Notes: generated by a model not told the origin, from the letters alone. Counted from the first letter of the stretch, positions 55,530 to 63,935 are shown. The stretch: 64,000 nt of DNA from Leptothoe kymatousa TAU-MAC 1615 (GCF_018739865.1 NZ_JADOER010000013.1:78295-142294); one strand, 5' to 3'. Translations and numbers: made by a program.

Positions 55530-55913
55530 ATGCGCATCAATGCCATTCACCATATCGCCATCATTTGCTCGGACTACGGGCGTTCTAAACACTTTTACAG
55601 TGAAATTCTAGGGGCCAAGATCATCTGCGAAACCTGGCGTGAGCAGCGCCGTTCCTACAAGCTGGATCTGCACATAGGCAATGCCCAAATTGAGCTATTT
55701 TCCTTTCCCAATCCGCCCCAGCGCCCGACTCGTCCAGAAGCTTGCGGGTTACGTCATTTAGCCCTGGCTGTGGACAATTTAACCGAGTGCATTGACCACC
55801 TACAGCACCATGAAATTAGCGTTGAACCCGTACGCGTCGATGAACTAACGGGCAAACGGTTTACATTTTTTCAGGACCCCGATGGTCTGCCCCTAGAACT
55901 GTACGAACAGTAA
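55530..55913 (+). CDS. VOC family protein (glyoxalase-like)
   Basis: A 127-residue protein starting MRINAIHHIAIICSDYGRS. The frame opens earlier (55464), but ATG 55530 gives the usual family length. It has two beta-alpha-beta-beta-beta modules of the vicinal oxygen chelate fold with metal-binding His8 (or 9) and later His/Glu residues (GLRHLALAVDNL, LPLELYEQ). It resembles the GloA2/SMU1112c-like group; the substrate is unknown. Confidence 0.87.
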   Translation: MRINAIHHIAIICSDYGRSKHFYSEILGAKIICETWREQRRSYKLDLHIGNAQIELFSFPNPPQRPTRPEACGLRHLALAVDNLTECIDHLQHHEISVEPVRVDELTGKRFTFFQDPDGLPLELYEQ

Positions 55914-56215
55914 TATTTTGACCAGGCCGAGCAGGCGAAATTGACCATTTTCAGACACCGAGATCACTCGATATCGGCAATTGCCACAATTTATTTGTCG
56001 TGGCGACTTAACCGAAACAACCATATCAAAAGGATTTGTTGTCATATAACAGAAAACCTGTGACATGAAACTTAAAAATATGTGATTTCACGCACGTTCC
56101 TAAAGACTTAGGCGGAGTACAGTTAGGACATATGAAAAAACCTTATTTCTAAACCGCCTATAAGGGGTGGATTATGCTAGGCAACGCCGCTTAAAGGCAC
56201 AAGCTTTTACTATGG
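55914..56215. other. non-coding spacer downstream of the VOC gene
   Basis: About 300 bases, AT-rich, with a TGTGACATGAAAC-type stretch and a GCACAAGC segment near the right end. No gene or RNA recognised. Confidence 0.35.
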
Positions 56216-56252
56216 CAACGGGGTGACGAAGATACTCTTCGTCACCCCGTTG
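56216..56252. terminator. 17-bp-stem palindrome
   Basis: CAACGGGGTGACGAAGA pairs exactly with TCTTCGTCACCCCGTTG around a 3-base loop. It lies left of the rpsU-derived repeats and would end transcription coming from rpsU (minus strand) or from the left. Confidence 0.6.
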
Positions 56253-56275
56253 CTGTTATAGGGTTGCCCTAGGTG

Positions 56276-56449
56276 CTCGTCTTGAAGCGCCCGCTGACCA
56301 ATTAATGTGGCGTTAAGTGCTCGTCTTGCAGCGCCCGCTGCCCGGACTTGTTGGTCATTAGCTACTCGTCTTAAAGCGCCCGCTGACCAGTTAATGTTGG
56401 CGTTAAGTGCTCGTCTTAAAGCGCCCGCTGCCCGGACTTGTTGGTCACA
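56276..56449 (-). repeat. four extra copies of the rpsU 3' end
   Basis: CTCGTCTTRMAGCGCCCGCTG occurs at 56276-56296, 56320-56340, 56365-56385 and 56410-56430. The shared CTCGTCTTAAAGCG is the end of the rpsU coding region (the last codons RFKTSS), which ends at 56450. Alternate spacers (GACCAATTAATG and CCCGGACTTGTTGGTC) repeat with a period of about 90. The array looks like a tandem duplication of the gene end. Confidence 0.75.
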
Positions 56450-56638
56450 TTAGCTACTCGTCTTAAAGCGACGTTTACGACGACGGGCAATTGCTTTGCG
56501 TTTAGCTTTTTCAATAGGAGTTTCAAAATAACGTTTCTTCTTGATATCTGAAAAGATATCGGCCCTTGATACCTGTCGTTTAAAGCGACGTAGCGCTGAC
56601 TCGATCCCCTCATTTTCACCAATAATGACCTGGGCCAT
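56450..56638 (-). CDS. rpsU: 30S ribosomal protein S21
   Basis: The 62-residue product [20 protein letters not shown]... is a normal S21, very basic at the C-terminus ([17 protein letters not shown]). The frame opens at 56665 but family length and the MAQVIIG start support 56638. S21 helps the 30S subunit select mRNA starts. Downstream on the same strand are four duplicates of its 3' end and then a strong palindrome. Confidence 0.95.
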   Translation of the reverse strand: MAQVIIGENEGIESALRRFKRQVSRADIFSDIKKKRYFETPIEKAKRKAIARRRKRRFKTSS

Positions 56639-56984
56639 TGAACCTAACACTCCTTGATTCATCAATAAATTTCAGCGGTTTGCAAGTCGTCTACGAAAAG
56701 CAGATCCACGGTTCTCACTTCCAGATTTAAGAGTTCCATAACAACTTACGGAAACTAGGCCCAGGGCAGCCCAATGCACCACTGACCTAATCTGTTCCGA
56801 TTATGATCTTTGCTCTAACCAAATTTTAAACTTGCATACTATCCAAAAAATGTTCGAAGACGACGTTTCAAACAGCCTTGAGTATAAATATATTTCAACG
56901 GCTGCAACAAAATAAAGTTAGTAAAGTAACCGAAATAATTGTAGGGGTGAGTACTTTAGGTAACAGTTATTAAATAACTACTTG

Positions 56985-57029
56985 ACAAGGAGAGGCTGGA
57001 GATAATCATTATCTCCAGCCTCTCCTTGT
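56985..57029 (-). terminator. 22-bp-stem palindrome after the TPR gene
   Basis: ACAAGGAGAGGCTGGAGATAAT (split in two halves of the arm, 56985-57006) is the exact reverse complement of 57008-57029, with one unpaired base in the centre. It is 28 bases after the stop of the TPR gene (minus strand), so it probably ends that transcript. Confidence 0.65.
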
Positions 57030-57056
57030 TGTTAAATTATTATCGACGGGTGAGAG

Positions 57057-58511
57057 TTATTCGTCGGTTTCGTCGTTGGCTTCAGCCTCTACTTCTGAGC
57101 GTAGTTCTTCGGCCTGAGTGGCATAGGTCTGGGCCTGTTCGGTATTATTCTGCGCCTGGTGTACTTCGGCCAATAAATTCAGAAATTCAAATTCGGCCCC
57201 ACGGTCGCCAATGGTTTGGGATAGCTCTAACGCTTGCTCGAAATGTCCTTGGGCCACGGGATAGTCTGCTAATTGAAAATGGGCAAATCCTAACCCCGAT
57301 AGCCCCCAGCGTTGGAATAGGGGTTGGTTACGATCTTTAGACAGGTCTAATAGCTCATTAAACGATGCGATCGCAGCCTGATATTGTTCACTATCCAAAT
57401 AGGCCGAACCAAGCCACAGCAACGACTGCAGTTCAGCCCCTAGGGCCTCCACGTCGCGGCTCAGGTCCAGGCGTTGCTGATAAAACTTAATCGCCGTATC
57501 CACGTCATCCTGGTCGTAATGAGCCAGGGCCAAGGTATATAGCGCCGTAAACTGAACATCGACCACCCCCAGGTCTTCGGCTAGCTTGAGCGCTTCCGTT
57601 TGCAGCTCAATCGCCTTATCTAGGTTCGACAGATGATAGTGGGCAATGCCTTGATGATTTAGGGCAAAGGCACGGCCCCGGTCATTTTCTAGCTGGGTGG
57701 CAATATTGAGCGCATCTTCCGCCGCCGTCAGTGCCGTTTCATGCTCATCCAGGGCCAACAGGGAAGAGCTAGCCACATTCAGGGAACTGAGCAGGATGTC
57801 CCCGTCTCGTTCTTGCTGGGCTAGGGGAATCGCCTGCTGGGCCGCCTCTAAGGCGAGGGGGTATTGGTCCACAGCGGCAAAGGTGGTGGCCAAAATGTGT
57901 AGGGAGTTTAGCTTGCCCGAATCGAATTCAATGCTTTCCGCCAGCTGCAGGGCCTCTTGGCCGTAGGTAACCGCCTCCGATAAGTTGCCTAACCCCTGGG
58001 CCGCTCGCGCTTGGACATTGAGGGCCACCACCGCTGACTGCGGATCGTCCACCCCCTCTAGGGCGGTGGTGGCCTGCTGGCCATAGTCTGCGGCCGAATT
58101 ATAATCGGCTTGATTGACGGTGATCACCGACAGCATCGTGAGGGTAAAGGCCTCCTGGGGTTGGTTTTCATTGTCACGGGCCGCCGTCAGTGCCTGTTCT
58201 AATGTGGTTTTAGCCGCCGCCAGGTCTCGATTTTCATATTGACTTAGGCCCGTCAATATCAGCTGATCCACGGCGTCTAGGGATTCTTCTCCCACCTGTT
58301 CACCAGATGGCTCAGACTCCGTGTTTTCTGCTGCAGGAACAACTTCTGGCGCGGTGGTTTCTGCGGCATCGTCAGCCTCCGGCTCTATCGTTTCTGCCTC
58401 TGCCTGGGCCAACACACTCGGCACATTGGCCCACACCAGCTGGCCTGATGAGATGAGTAAAAATGAGACAGTTCCAAGGGTGAGCAGACGAAGCAGCATA
58501 GGATAGAGCAA
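57057..58511 (-). CDS. tetratricopeptide-repeat protein, exported
   Basis: The 484-residue protein starts with a signal-like segment (LLRLLTLGTVSFLLISSGQLVWA), an acidic Glu/Ala-rich linker (about 30-78) and then roughly ten TPR units of about 40 residues (from LDAVDQLILTGLSQYENRDLAAA to the end). It has NTEQAQTYATQAEELRSE at the C-terminus. It should act as a protein-binding scaffold in the periplasm or thylakoid lumen; partners are unknown. Followed by a strong palindrome. Confidence 0.8.
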   Translation of the reverse strand: MLYPMLLRLLTLGTVSFLLISSGQLVWANVPSVLAQAEAETIEPEADDAAETTAPEVVPAAENTESEPSGEQVGEESLDAVDQLILTGLSQYENRDLAAAKTTLEQALTAARDNENQPQEAFTLTMLSVITVNQADYNSAADYGQQATTALEGVDDPQSAVVALNVQARAAQGLGNLSEAVTYGQEALQLAESIEFDSGKLNSLHILATTFAAVDQYPLALEAAQQAIPLAQQERDGDILLSSLNVASSSLLALDEHETALTAAEDALNIATQLENDRGRAFALNHQGIAHYHLSNLDKAIELQTEALKLAEDLGVVDVQFTALYTLALAHYDQDDVDTAIKFYQQRLDLSRDVEALGAELQSLLWLGSAYLDSEQYQAAIASFNELLDLSKDRNQPLFQRWGLSGLGFAHFQLADYPVAQGHFEQALELSQTIGDRGAEFEFLNLLAEVHQAQNNTEQAQTYATQAEELRSEVEAEANDETDE

Positions 58512-58630
58512 AAGAATTTTATTTACACTAACAACAAATATTAAATCCGTCGTCCTGCAGTAGGCGGAAATCTAAGGTGGTCGTTTCTAATTAGACTTGG
58601 GGCGCGTTAACGCTAAAAATTGGGATTCGT

Positions 58631-59389
58631 TTAGCCGAGCCACCGCACTACGGTTTCTTTGAGCTGTTCTAGGTCTCTGTAGAACTCTTGTTTTACAAAC
58701 TGGCCGATGGCATCAAATGCGGTAAAGGATGAGCCGGGCTGCCACCGGACATCTTGAGCGATGGGGGTGGTGTGGGTGCCTTTGAGGATTTGGATGGCGG
58801 TGTGCTGCGGAAAGCGCTGGTGGAGCACATCGCTGAGGTTGTAGGTTTGGTCGATGGTGTCTTTTCGAAATTTGATCAGCAGATTGCGCCCTACGGTGTA
58901 GCGATCGCGGACTAAATCTAATGTTTGTATGGGGCTGGGGGTAAACTCTACGTCAAAATCGGGGGCGAACTGAACAAACTGTTCTAGCAGGGGAATGGAT
59001 TTGCGGGCGGGGTAGTTATTAAATGAGATGAGGATATTGCCGACCCGGTCTACGCGGTACAGGCTGGCGATGAGCAAGTGGACTTTGCACCCCATGCTGT
59101 GGCCCATGCCATAGATGGGAAAGTGGCGGTCGCCGATGACCTGGCGCCGCAGGTATATCATGGCATGGTCGAAGGTGGTGAGCACTTCGGTTGCGATCGC
59201 GCCGTGGTCAAACGTATTGATAAAGGGCGTCGCCACAATGATGTAGCCATGGTGGTAGAGGTTTTCCAACAGCCAACCATAGGTGACACTGGGGGCCGCC
59301 GCCACAAAGGCCCCCCCCAGAAAATGAATAATTCCCACTGGATTGGGCGGTACTAATAGCCAATTGCCCGCCACCTCTTGCCAGTTCAT
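58631..59389 (-). CDS. DUF1350 family protein (alpha/beta hydrolase-like)
   Basis: The 252-residue protein matches DUF1350, found in cyanobacteria and plastids. The start NWQEVAGNWLLVPPNPVGIIHFLGGAF and the nucleophile-elbow-like GHSMGCKVHLL (GxSxG) point to an alpha/beta hydrolase fold with Ser as a possible nucleophile. ILKGTHTTPIAQD supplies a His candidate. The substrate is unknown. It lies to the left of the tRNA-Val locus, reading away from it. Confidence 0.82.
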   Translation of the reverse strand: MNWQEVAGNWLLVPPNPVGIIHFLGGAFVAAAPSVTYGWLLENLYHHGYIIVATPFINTFDHGAIATEVLTTFDHAMIYLRRQVIGDRHFPIYGMGHSMGCKVHLLIASLYRVDRVGNILISFNNYPARKSIPLLEQFVQFAPDFDVEFTPSPIQTLDLVRDRYTVGRNLLIKFRKDTIDQTYNLSDVLHQRFPQHTAIQILKGTHTTPIAQDVRWQPGSSFTAFDAIGQFVKQEFYRDLEQLKETVVRWLG

Positions 59390-59485
59390 AATTCAGCCGT
59401 CCTCTACATCCTGACTTATCGTAGATGAATTTAGCAGCTCCCATGATTCGGTCTTCTCCCCTTGGCAGTCACTCGGCAACCCTAA

Positions 59486-59525
59486 GCTGGCTAGAGCGCA
59501 TCGATGAGGTCACACTGGTACGTCC
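59486..59525 (+). pseudogene. degenerate tRNA-Val fragment
   Basis: This stretch keeps GGCTAGAGCGCATCG, ATGAGGTCAC, CTGGT and ACGTCC of the intact tRNA-Val (59604-59677) in the same order. It lacks 9 bases that include the anticodon (between the two CATCG copies) and 12 bases of the T arm. It cannot be a working tRNA. It looks like the trace of an old duplication at this site. Confidence 0.7.
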
Positions 59526-59603
59526 TTGGGACTATATTCTGCAATCTTTCTAAAAATGCGTTGCTCCACCTGGAGTTGCTATGTTATGCTTATAAGCCGT
59601 TGA

Positions 59604-59677
59604 GGACGTATAGCTCAGTTGGTTAGAGCGCATCGTTGACATCGATGAGGTCACTGGTTCGAATCCAGTTACGTCCA
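59604..59677 (+). tRNA. tRNA-Val (anticodon GAC)
   Basis: The acceptor stem GGACGTA pairs with TACGTCC, discriminator A at 59677. The anticodon stem CATCG/CGATG encloses TTGACAT, giving anticodon GAC at 59638-59640. The T arm CTGGTTCGAATCCAG is normal. CCA is not encoded. It is the target of the homing guide at 61141-61184 and lies 6 bases left of the CAST end. Confidence 0.95.
59621..59646 (+). other. PAM and protospacer of the homing crRNA in tRNA-Val
   Basis: GGTT at 59621-59624 fits the Cas12k PAM (GTN). The following AGAGCGCATCGTTGACA (59625-59641) is identical to the first 17 nt of the delocalised guide; the next base differs and the next four match (21 of 22). Confidence 0.9.
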
Positions 59678-59683
59678 TTTAAT

Positions 59684-59785
59684 TGGAATTAGTGACACGT
59701 TATTGTCGTCGGGGACTAATTAGTGTCATCGAAACTAATTGTTGTCGTCCAAGACTATTCACGTATTGTTGTGGTCGAAAGTAAA
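59684..59785 (-). mobile_element. array-side end of a type V-K CAST (right end)
   Basis: The stretch from TGGAATTAGTGACACG on has several degenerate copies of a TTATTGTCGTC-like unit (59692-59780; GTCGTCGGGGACTAATTAGTG, then GTCATCGAAACTAATTG, GTCGTCCAAGACTATT and GTTGTGGTCGAAAG). This closely resembles the ends of ShCAST (TGTACAGTGACAAATTATCTGTCGTCGGTGACAG, split here in two pieces). The end lies 60 bp from the PAM in tRNA-Val. The exact terminal base is uncertain by 1-3 bp; with TG at 59684-59685 a TTAAT target duplication (59679-59683) is possible. Confidence 0.85.
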
Positions 59786-59915
59786 GCTTTCAAAATAGCT
59801 TACAGATTATAGTCAATGCATAACTACAGGCTAACACAACTCTATTATGAGCTCCAAAGTCTTAATGAATATGTTTCTACGTTTTTGGCTGTGCCCACAA
59901 CGTGAGTTTAAAGAA

Positions 59916-60896
59916 TCACGACTCTTCAAGGCCACCATAAATCTCTTTAAAAGCTTCTTCCATTTTTATATCTAAGGCACGGTCACTATACCTGGCAAAA
60001 ATCTTGTCAGAACGGATGCGGACAGCTCGCTTAGCCAACAACGGATTCATGCCAGCTGCTACGAGTGAGGTAGCAAAGGTATGTCTCATGCGGTGGGGAT
60101 GGATGTCGTCTAACTCACTGGCTTTAGCCAAATCCTTAACCAGGTCATAGATGCCACTGTAGCCCAGACGTTTCCCCCGACTGTTATTAGACAAACTGAT
60201 AAATAAGGGAGTTTCCTTGCTAGCGGTAAACCCATTGCGTATTAACCATCCCAAATAGCTATCTAAGGCGGAGATCGCGGCTGGTTTCAGAGGGACCAGG
60301 CCATCACTGCCCCACTTTGCTTCACGTACCTTCAATCGCCGTCCATCATAGTCGCTGATATCCAGACCACAGACCTCTCTAGCCCTTAACCCATGGCTAA
60401 GTACCTGGAGAATTGCCCGGTCTCGCACTTCGGAATCTCCCCGATAGACCAGGGACTCAAATAGTCGATTAACCTGAGTTTCAGCTAAATCCCGAGGGGG
60501 TTTAGCAGGTTCTTTGAGAAATTCAATGGTGAGGGTGGGATTACGGGTGATATAGTCCTTGACGGTGAGCCACTTAAAAAAACTCTTTAAGGTGGCCAGG
60601 GCCTGATTAATTGTCGTTGGAGAGAGTGTCCCCCCGCGCTTACTGGGGCGGCTTTTCAGGTGCTGCTTGTAGCGGTCAATGTCTCGGTGGGTGATGTTAT
60701 GCCAATCGCTGTTCTGGGTCCAGGTGTAGAAGAGCTTCAGCTGCCGTTCATAGGCTTTGAGGGTACTGGAGGATAGTTCACGGGATCGCAAAAACTCTAC
60801 TACCCGCTGCCAACCCAAATCTTCGACTAATCGCCCTGGGTTGGTCGCTGTTTGCTCAAATTCAATAAAGGTGGGCTCAGGGATATCACGAGTCAT
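59916..60896 (-). CDS. tyrosine recombinase (integrase)
   Basis: The 326-residue protein has a SAM-like N-terminal domain (about 25-115) and a catalytic domain (about 140-320). Catalytic residues visible are Arg171 in SHGLRARE, a Lys near 194, His268, Arg271 and His272 in HPHRMRH, and Tyr303 in IFARYSD. The usual second-box His/Trp (LGH) before Tyr is not clear. The family recombines DNA by Tyr attack. The gene sits inside the CAST, between its right end and the CRISPR array, which is not a standard V-K position. It could be cargo or the remnant of a tRNA-integrating island. Confidence 0.88.
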   Translation of the reverse strand: MTRDIPEPTFIEFEQTATNPGRLVEDLGWQRVVEFLRSRELSSSTLKAYERQLKLFYTWTQNSDWHNITHRDIDRYKQHLKSRPSKRGGTLSPTTINQALATLKSFFKWLTVKDYITRNPTLTIEFLKEPAKPPRDLAETQVNRLFESLVYRGDSEVRDRAILQVLSHGLRAREVCGLDISDYDGRRLKVREAKWGSDGLVPLKPAAISALDSYLGWLIRNGFTASKETPLFISLSNNSRGKRLGYSGIYDLVKDLAKASELDDIHPHRMRHTFATSLVAAGMNPLLAKRAVRIRSDKIFARYSDRALDIKMEEAFKEIYGGLEES

Positions 60897-61140
60897 ACAG
60901 ATCTCCCCTTATTTGAGGTAACCCATGAAGCAGAAGCCCCAATCTATGTACCACTCTTTTCCTAGCGCAGATTCTACCCAAAATAATTCCATTTTTATTG
61001 ACTACCCAAAAACTTACGCAAACGATTCCTACTTGAAAAGGTGACTGCTTTGGATGTTCTGAAACTCAATAAATGCATAGGCTTAATCGCTTTATCGTAA
61101 TCCGATTTACTAACAATACGGGAGTAAATCCCACTCAGCA

Positions 61141-61184
61141 GGCGCATTGATCGTTGTCAACGATGCGCTCTCTTTCAACCCGCC
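61141..61184 (-). CRISPR. delocalised homing crRNA (partial repeat plus tRNA-Val spacer)
   Basis: On the minus strand GGCGGGTTGAAAG (61184-61172) matches the 3' part of the array repeat, but the 5' two thirds of the repeat are replaced. It is followed by AGAGCGCATCGTTGACA and CGATCAATGCGCC. The first 17 nt match tRNA-Val at 59625-59641, with one mismatch in the first 22. It lies 28 bp beyond the last regular repeat. V-K CASTs use such separate guides for homing to tRNA genes. The guide is largely self-complementary (ATCGTTGACAACGAT). Confidence 0.87.
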
Positions 61185-61212
61185 AATTATATCCACATAT
61201 TAAAATCGTTCA

Positions 61213-61899
61213 ATTTCAACCCACCCTGGCCAGGGTATGGTTTTGCGACCTCGGCTAAAGTATCTCTGTTGCATTGGGTTACGGTCTTTCAACCCACCCT
61301 GGCCAGGGTATGGTTTTGCGACGGCTAAGCAAACCAATAGAAGGAGCCCCAACAGATCTTTCAACCCACCCTGGCCAGGGTATGGTTTTGCGACGAAAGG
61401 CATTGCTGTTCTCCAGTTAGAACGAATTCTTTCAACCCACCCTGGCCAGGGTATGGTTTTGCGACGGATTAGGTCGTAGCTTTCCTCAATTTGATCATCT
61501 CTTTCAACCCACCCTGGCCAGGGTAAGGTTTTGCGACCTGGGCGTTCAACTGCAGGTGCAATATCCTTCTGTCCACTTTCAACCCACCCTGGCCAGGGTA
61601 AGGTTTTGCGACGTGTAGGTTGTTGCGCCGCCTGCGCTGGTCACTTCCTTTCAACCCACCCTGGCCAGGGTAAGGTTTTGCGACATGTATTACGAATATC
61701 TCTTTGATAAGAGTGATGACTTTCAACCCACCCTGGCCAGGGTAAGGTTTTGCGACACCTAGAGTATGCCTCATTGCGGGCGACCTGGGTGCTTTCAACC
61801 CACCCTGGCCAGGGTAAGGTTTTGCGACGCTTTGTCGGTTGCAGGGTAGTCGGTTAGCTTCACTTTCAACCCACCCTGGCCAGGGTAAGGTTTTGCGAC
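61213..61899 (-). CRISPR. type V-K CRISPR array, 10 repeats, 9 spacers
   Basis: Ten 37-bp repeats start at 61213, 61286, 61358, 61429, 61501, 61576, 61648, 61720, 61792 and 61863. Spacers are 34-38 bp. On the plus strand each repeat reads CTTTCAACCCACCCTGG, then CCAGGGTAAGGTTTTGCGAC; the first four have TATGG in place of TAAGG. The first repeat also has A for C at its first base. The repeat contains the palindrome ACCCTGGCCAGGGT. Transcription is from the right (minus strand), as for tracrRNA and cas12k, so the leader is right of 61899. Confidence 0.97.
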
Positions 61900-62090
61900 C
61901 CCACGCATTTGAAAGCCTTTTGTAATAAGCATTACAGACTATGTTTGCGCGGATCGGTTGTGCCGTCCTGGATTTTGTTCGTAAGTCCATTTGCTCGAAT
62001 ATGGCAAGAATCATAAACCCCTATAAATAAAGGGTTTCATGCTTGCGCGAATCGTCGCTAGGATATGTCACTTTCAGATACGCTGAAAGT

Positions 62091-62365
62091 AAGAATGGGG
62101 GCGGGTTCCCCCTTGATCGGAGGTGATTCAGTAGCCACTACAGCAGTATATCCGCGCCCTTGTTGCTGGGAGCGCACCTACGTCATAATAGGAAAGCAAT
62201 GTTCTATCAGACTTAATCTCTTCTAAGAAGCCTAAGCTTCTTATCCGACAGCATCAGGGTGAGCAGCTACTAGGGTCAGAAAGCAAAACTGCCTTCTGGC
62301 AGTCAAACTAACCCTTATTTAACACGACTCAGAGGCAGAGCATGAGTCGCGGCGCTATTAGAGAT
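62091..62365 (-). ncRNA. type V-K tracrRNA
   Basis: Read on the minus strand, the region has the ShCAST tracrRNA blocks in order: TAATAGCGCCGC (near 62360), GGGTTAGTTTGACTG, TTGCTTTCTGACCCT, AGTAGCTGCTCACCCTGATG, TGCGCTCCCAGCAA, GGGCGCGGAT, TACTGCTGTAGTGGCTACTG, AATCACCTCCGATCAAGGGG and GAACCC. ACCCGCCC close to 62100 can pair with the repeat's GGGTGGGT, allowing one G:U. The ends are approximate; a hairpin with arms ACTTTCAG/CTGAAAGT lies just beyond (62070-62090). Confidence 0.93.
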
Positions 62366-62416
62366 TCAGTTTTCAAAGTACAAGAATTGTTAGAGCAATT
62401 ATAAGGCTTTATGGTT

Positions 62417-63931
62417 CTAATGTACTATATTTCTCGATTCGTAAGCATTAATCGCAACGGATTTAGCTTTTGCTTGGGAAGTCCCTGATAGTGGTTGTTT
62501 AGATTTTTCTATTGCAAGGTTCTCCTGGCTAGCTTTGCTGGTGATTTGGTCCAGCAGTCTGCCATAGCTCCATTTGTGGATATTTTTCTTGTATTGTTTG
62601 GTATAGCGCTTTTGGGCTTCTACATATCCTGGAATTTTTTGCTCAGCTCTAGCATCAATTTCTGTTTGTAAAATGTCTCGAATGTTGTCTAGTGATGGAA
62701 TGGCAATGCTGCCCGCATCGTATTGTTTAGCCGTCTTAACCACAGCTTTTGCCAGCCATCGGTCTATATGCTGTCCTAAGTTAGATGTTCCAAACTGGTT
62801 CCCTTTGCCTTGACATTGGGCTTTATGGCGTTGATGGGATTGCTTTTGTTGCTCTCGTCGTTGCTTGAGAAAGAGGGGATAGTCTTTAGCTAATAGCTGT
62901 CGAAGACTTCGATAAACTAAGATTTCCTGTGTATCGGATTTCCAAATAGCCAGGGTTAAGGGTGAATCCCAGCCTAAGCTGAGACCGACAATGATTTGAG
63001 ATTGTCCTTGATAGCGGGGCTGACTGGGACGGTCAAAAGAACTTTCTAGCCTTTCTAAAGTTGAAGTAAGTCGTCGGGCATAGGCTACTTGAGTCTTTGA
63101 GAGGCTGTCTTTTTCATTGAGACGGGTGAGGATTTTAGCGGTATCGGCTGCTTTTTCCTGGCGGACCTCTTCTGTGCCTTCTGCGCTCCAGAGGCGTTTA
63201 TCAACGGTACATGAAAGGGTTAGACAGTGGTTATCCCAGGGATGGCCCTTAGTATCTATTTCTTGCCAGGAAATACGAGCAGAACGAAGGGTAAAAAGCG
63301 CACTGGAGTGTTTATTTTTGCTAGTGCGTTTGGTTTGTTGATCTTCTAGAAAGCGCTTGAACCAGGGGAGTTGTCGCTGATCACAGTAAATCTGGAAGGT
63401 ATGTTCTCTGAGACCATTAAAATGAACGCAAAGGCGACCTTTAGAATTTAAGGACCATGAGAGATCCTCATTAGTTTCAAACAGAATTGGAAAGGGTATA
63501 GTGCGGGGTTTGGTTAGAAGGCGACTTTGCCAGCGTTTATGCTCTTGGTTATCCTTTGGCACCGTAGAAGTCGCGGTCAAAAGGGTTGATAGCCACGCTT
63601 GACTAGTTAAATCTCGTCCTTTGGGGATTCTTGCTTCAAGTTGTTCTTGAATACGTTTGACTTGTAATTCTGATTTACGCCGCCGTTGAGCAAACTTTTG
63701 TGGGTCTTCGGGTTGCTTGGGAATTTTACAATTGTTTTTGAGCAAGTATGAGATCGCACATTGAGTCAACGGCTGTTTAGCTGATCGATATCGCTTAAAC
63801 AAACGACTTCTGATAAATGACTTCTGGCTAGAGCTTGGAACTTCATCTATTTGGCTAGCTTCGTATTTTTGTTTAGTATCCTTAAGAATTTGAGTTGCCT
63901 TTTTCTTGATCTTTTCTAGCGGTTGGCTATG
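62417..63931 (-). pseudogene. cas12k: Cas12k, 5'-truncated by an insertion
   Basis: The 504 codons (to the stop at 62417) match Cas12k from about residue 135 of a roughly 640-residue protein. I recognise AISYLLKNNCKI, KFAQRRRKSELQ, MPKGRDL-like IPKGRDL, TLLTATSTV, FETNEDLSWS, RLCVHFNGL, RFLEDQQTKR, FGTSNLGQHIDR and YVEAQKRYTKQYKKNIHKWSYGRL in pieces. Cas12k binds tracrRNA-crRNA and recruits TnsB, TnsC and TniQ without cutting. The in-frame Leu codon 63802 has been used as a start, but the frame continues upstream with Cas12k-like sequence (PLEKIKKKATQIL) up to 63931, then meets a stop and the repeats at 63936. So the N-terminal domain is lost from this copy. Confidence 0.85.
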
Positions 63932-63935
63932 CTAA

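Noticed and set aside
61200..62014. Open frames of 67, 80 and 181 codons on both strands across the CRISPR array
   Set aside because: They are the array itself read through; the recurring VAKPYPGQGGLK peptide is just the repeat translated.
63802..63802. TTG at 63802 as the true start of cas12k, giving 461 codons
   Set aside because: Cas12k-like sequence continues in the same frame upstream to 63931; the shorter start leaves out conserved residues.
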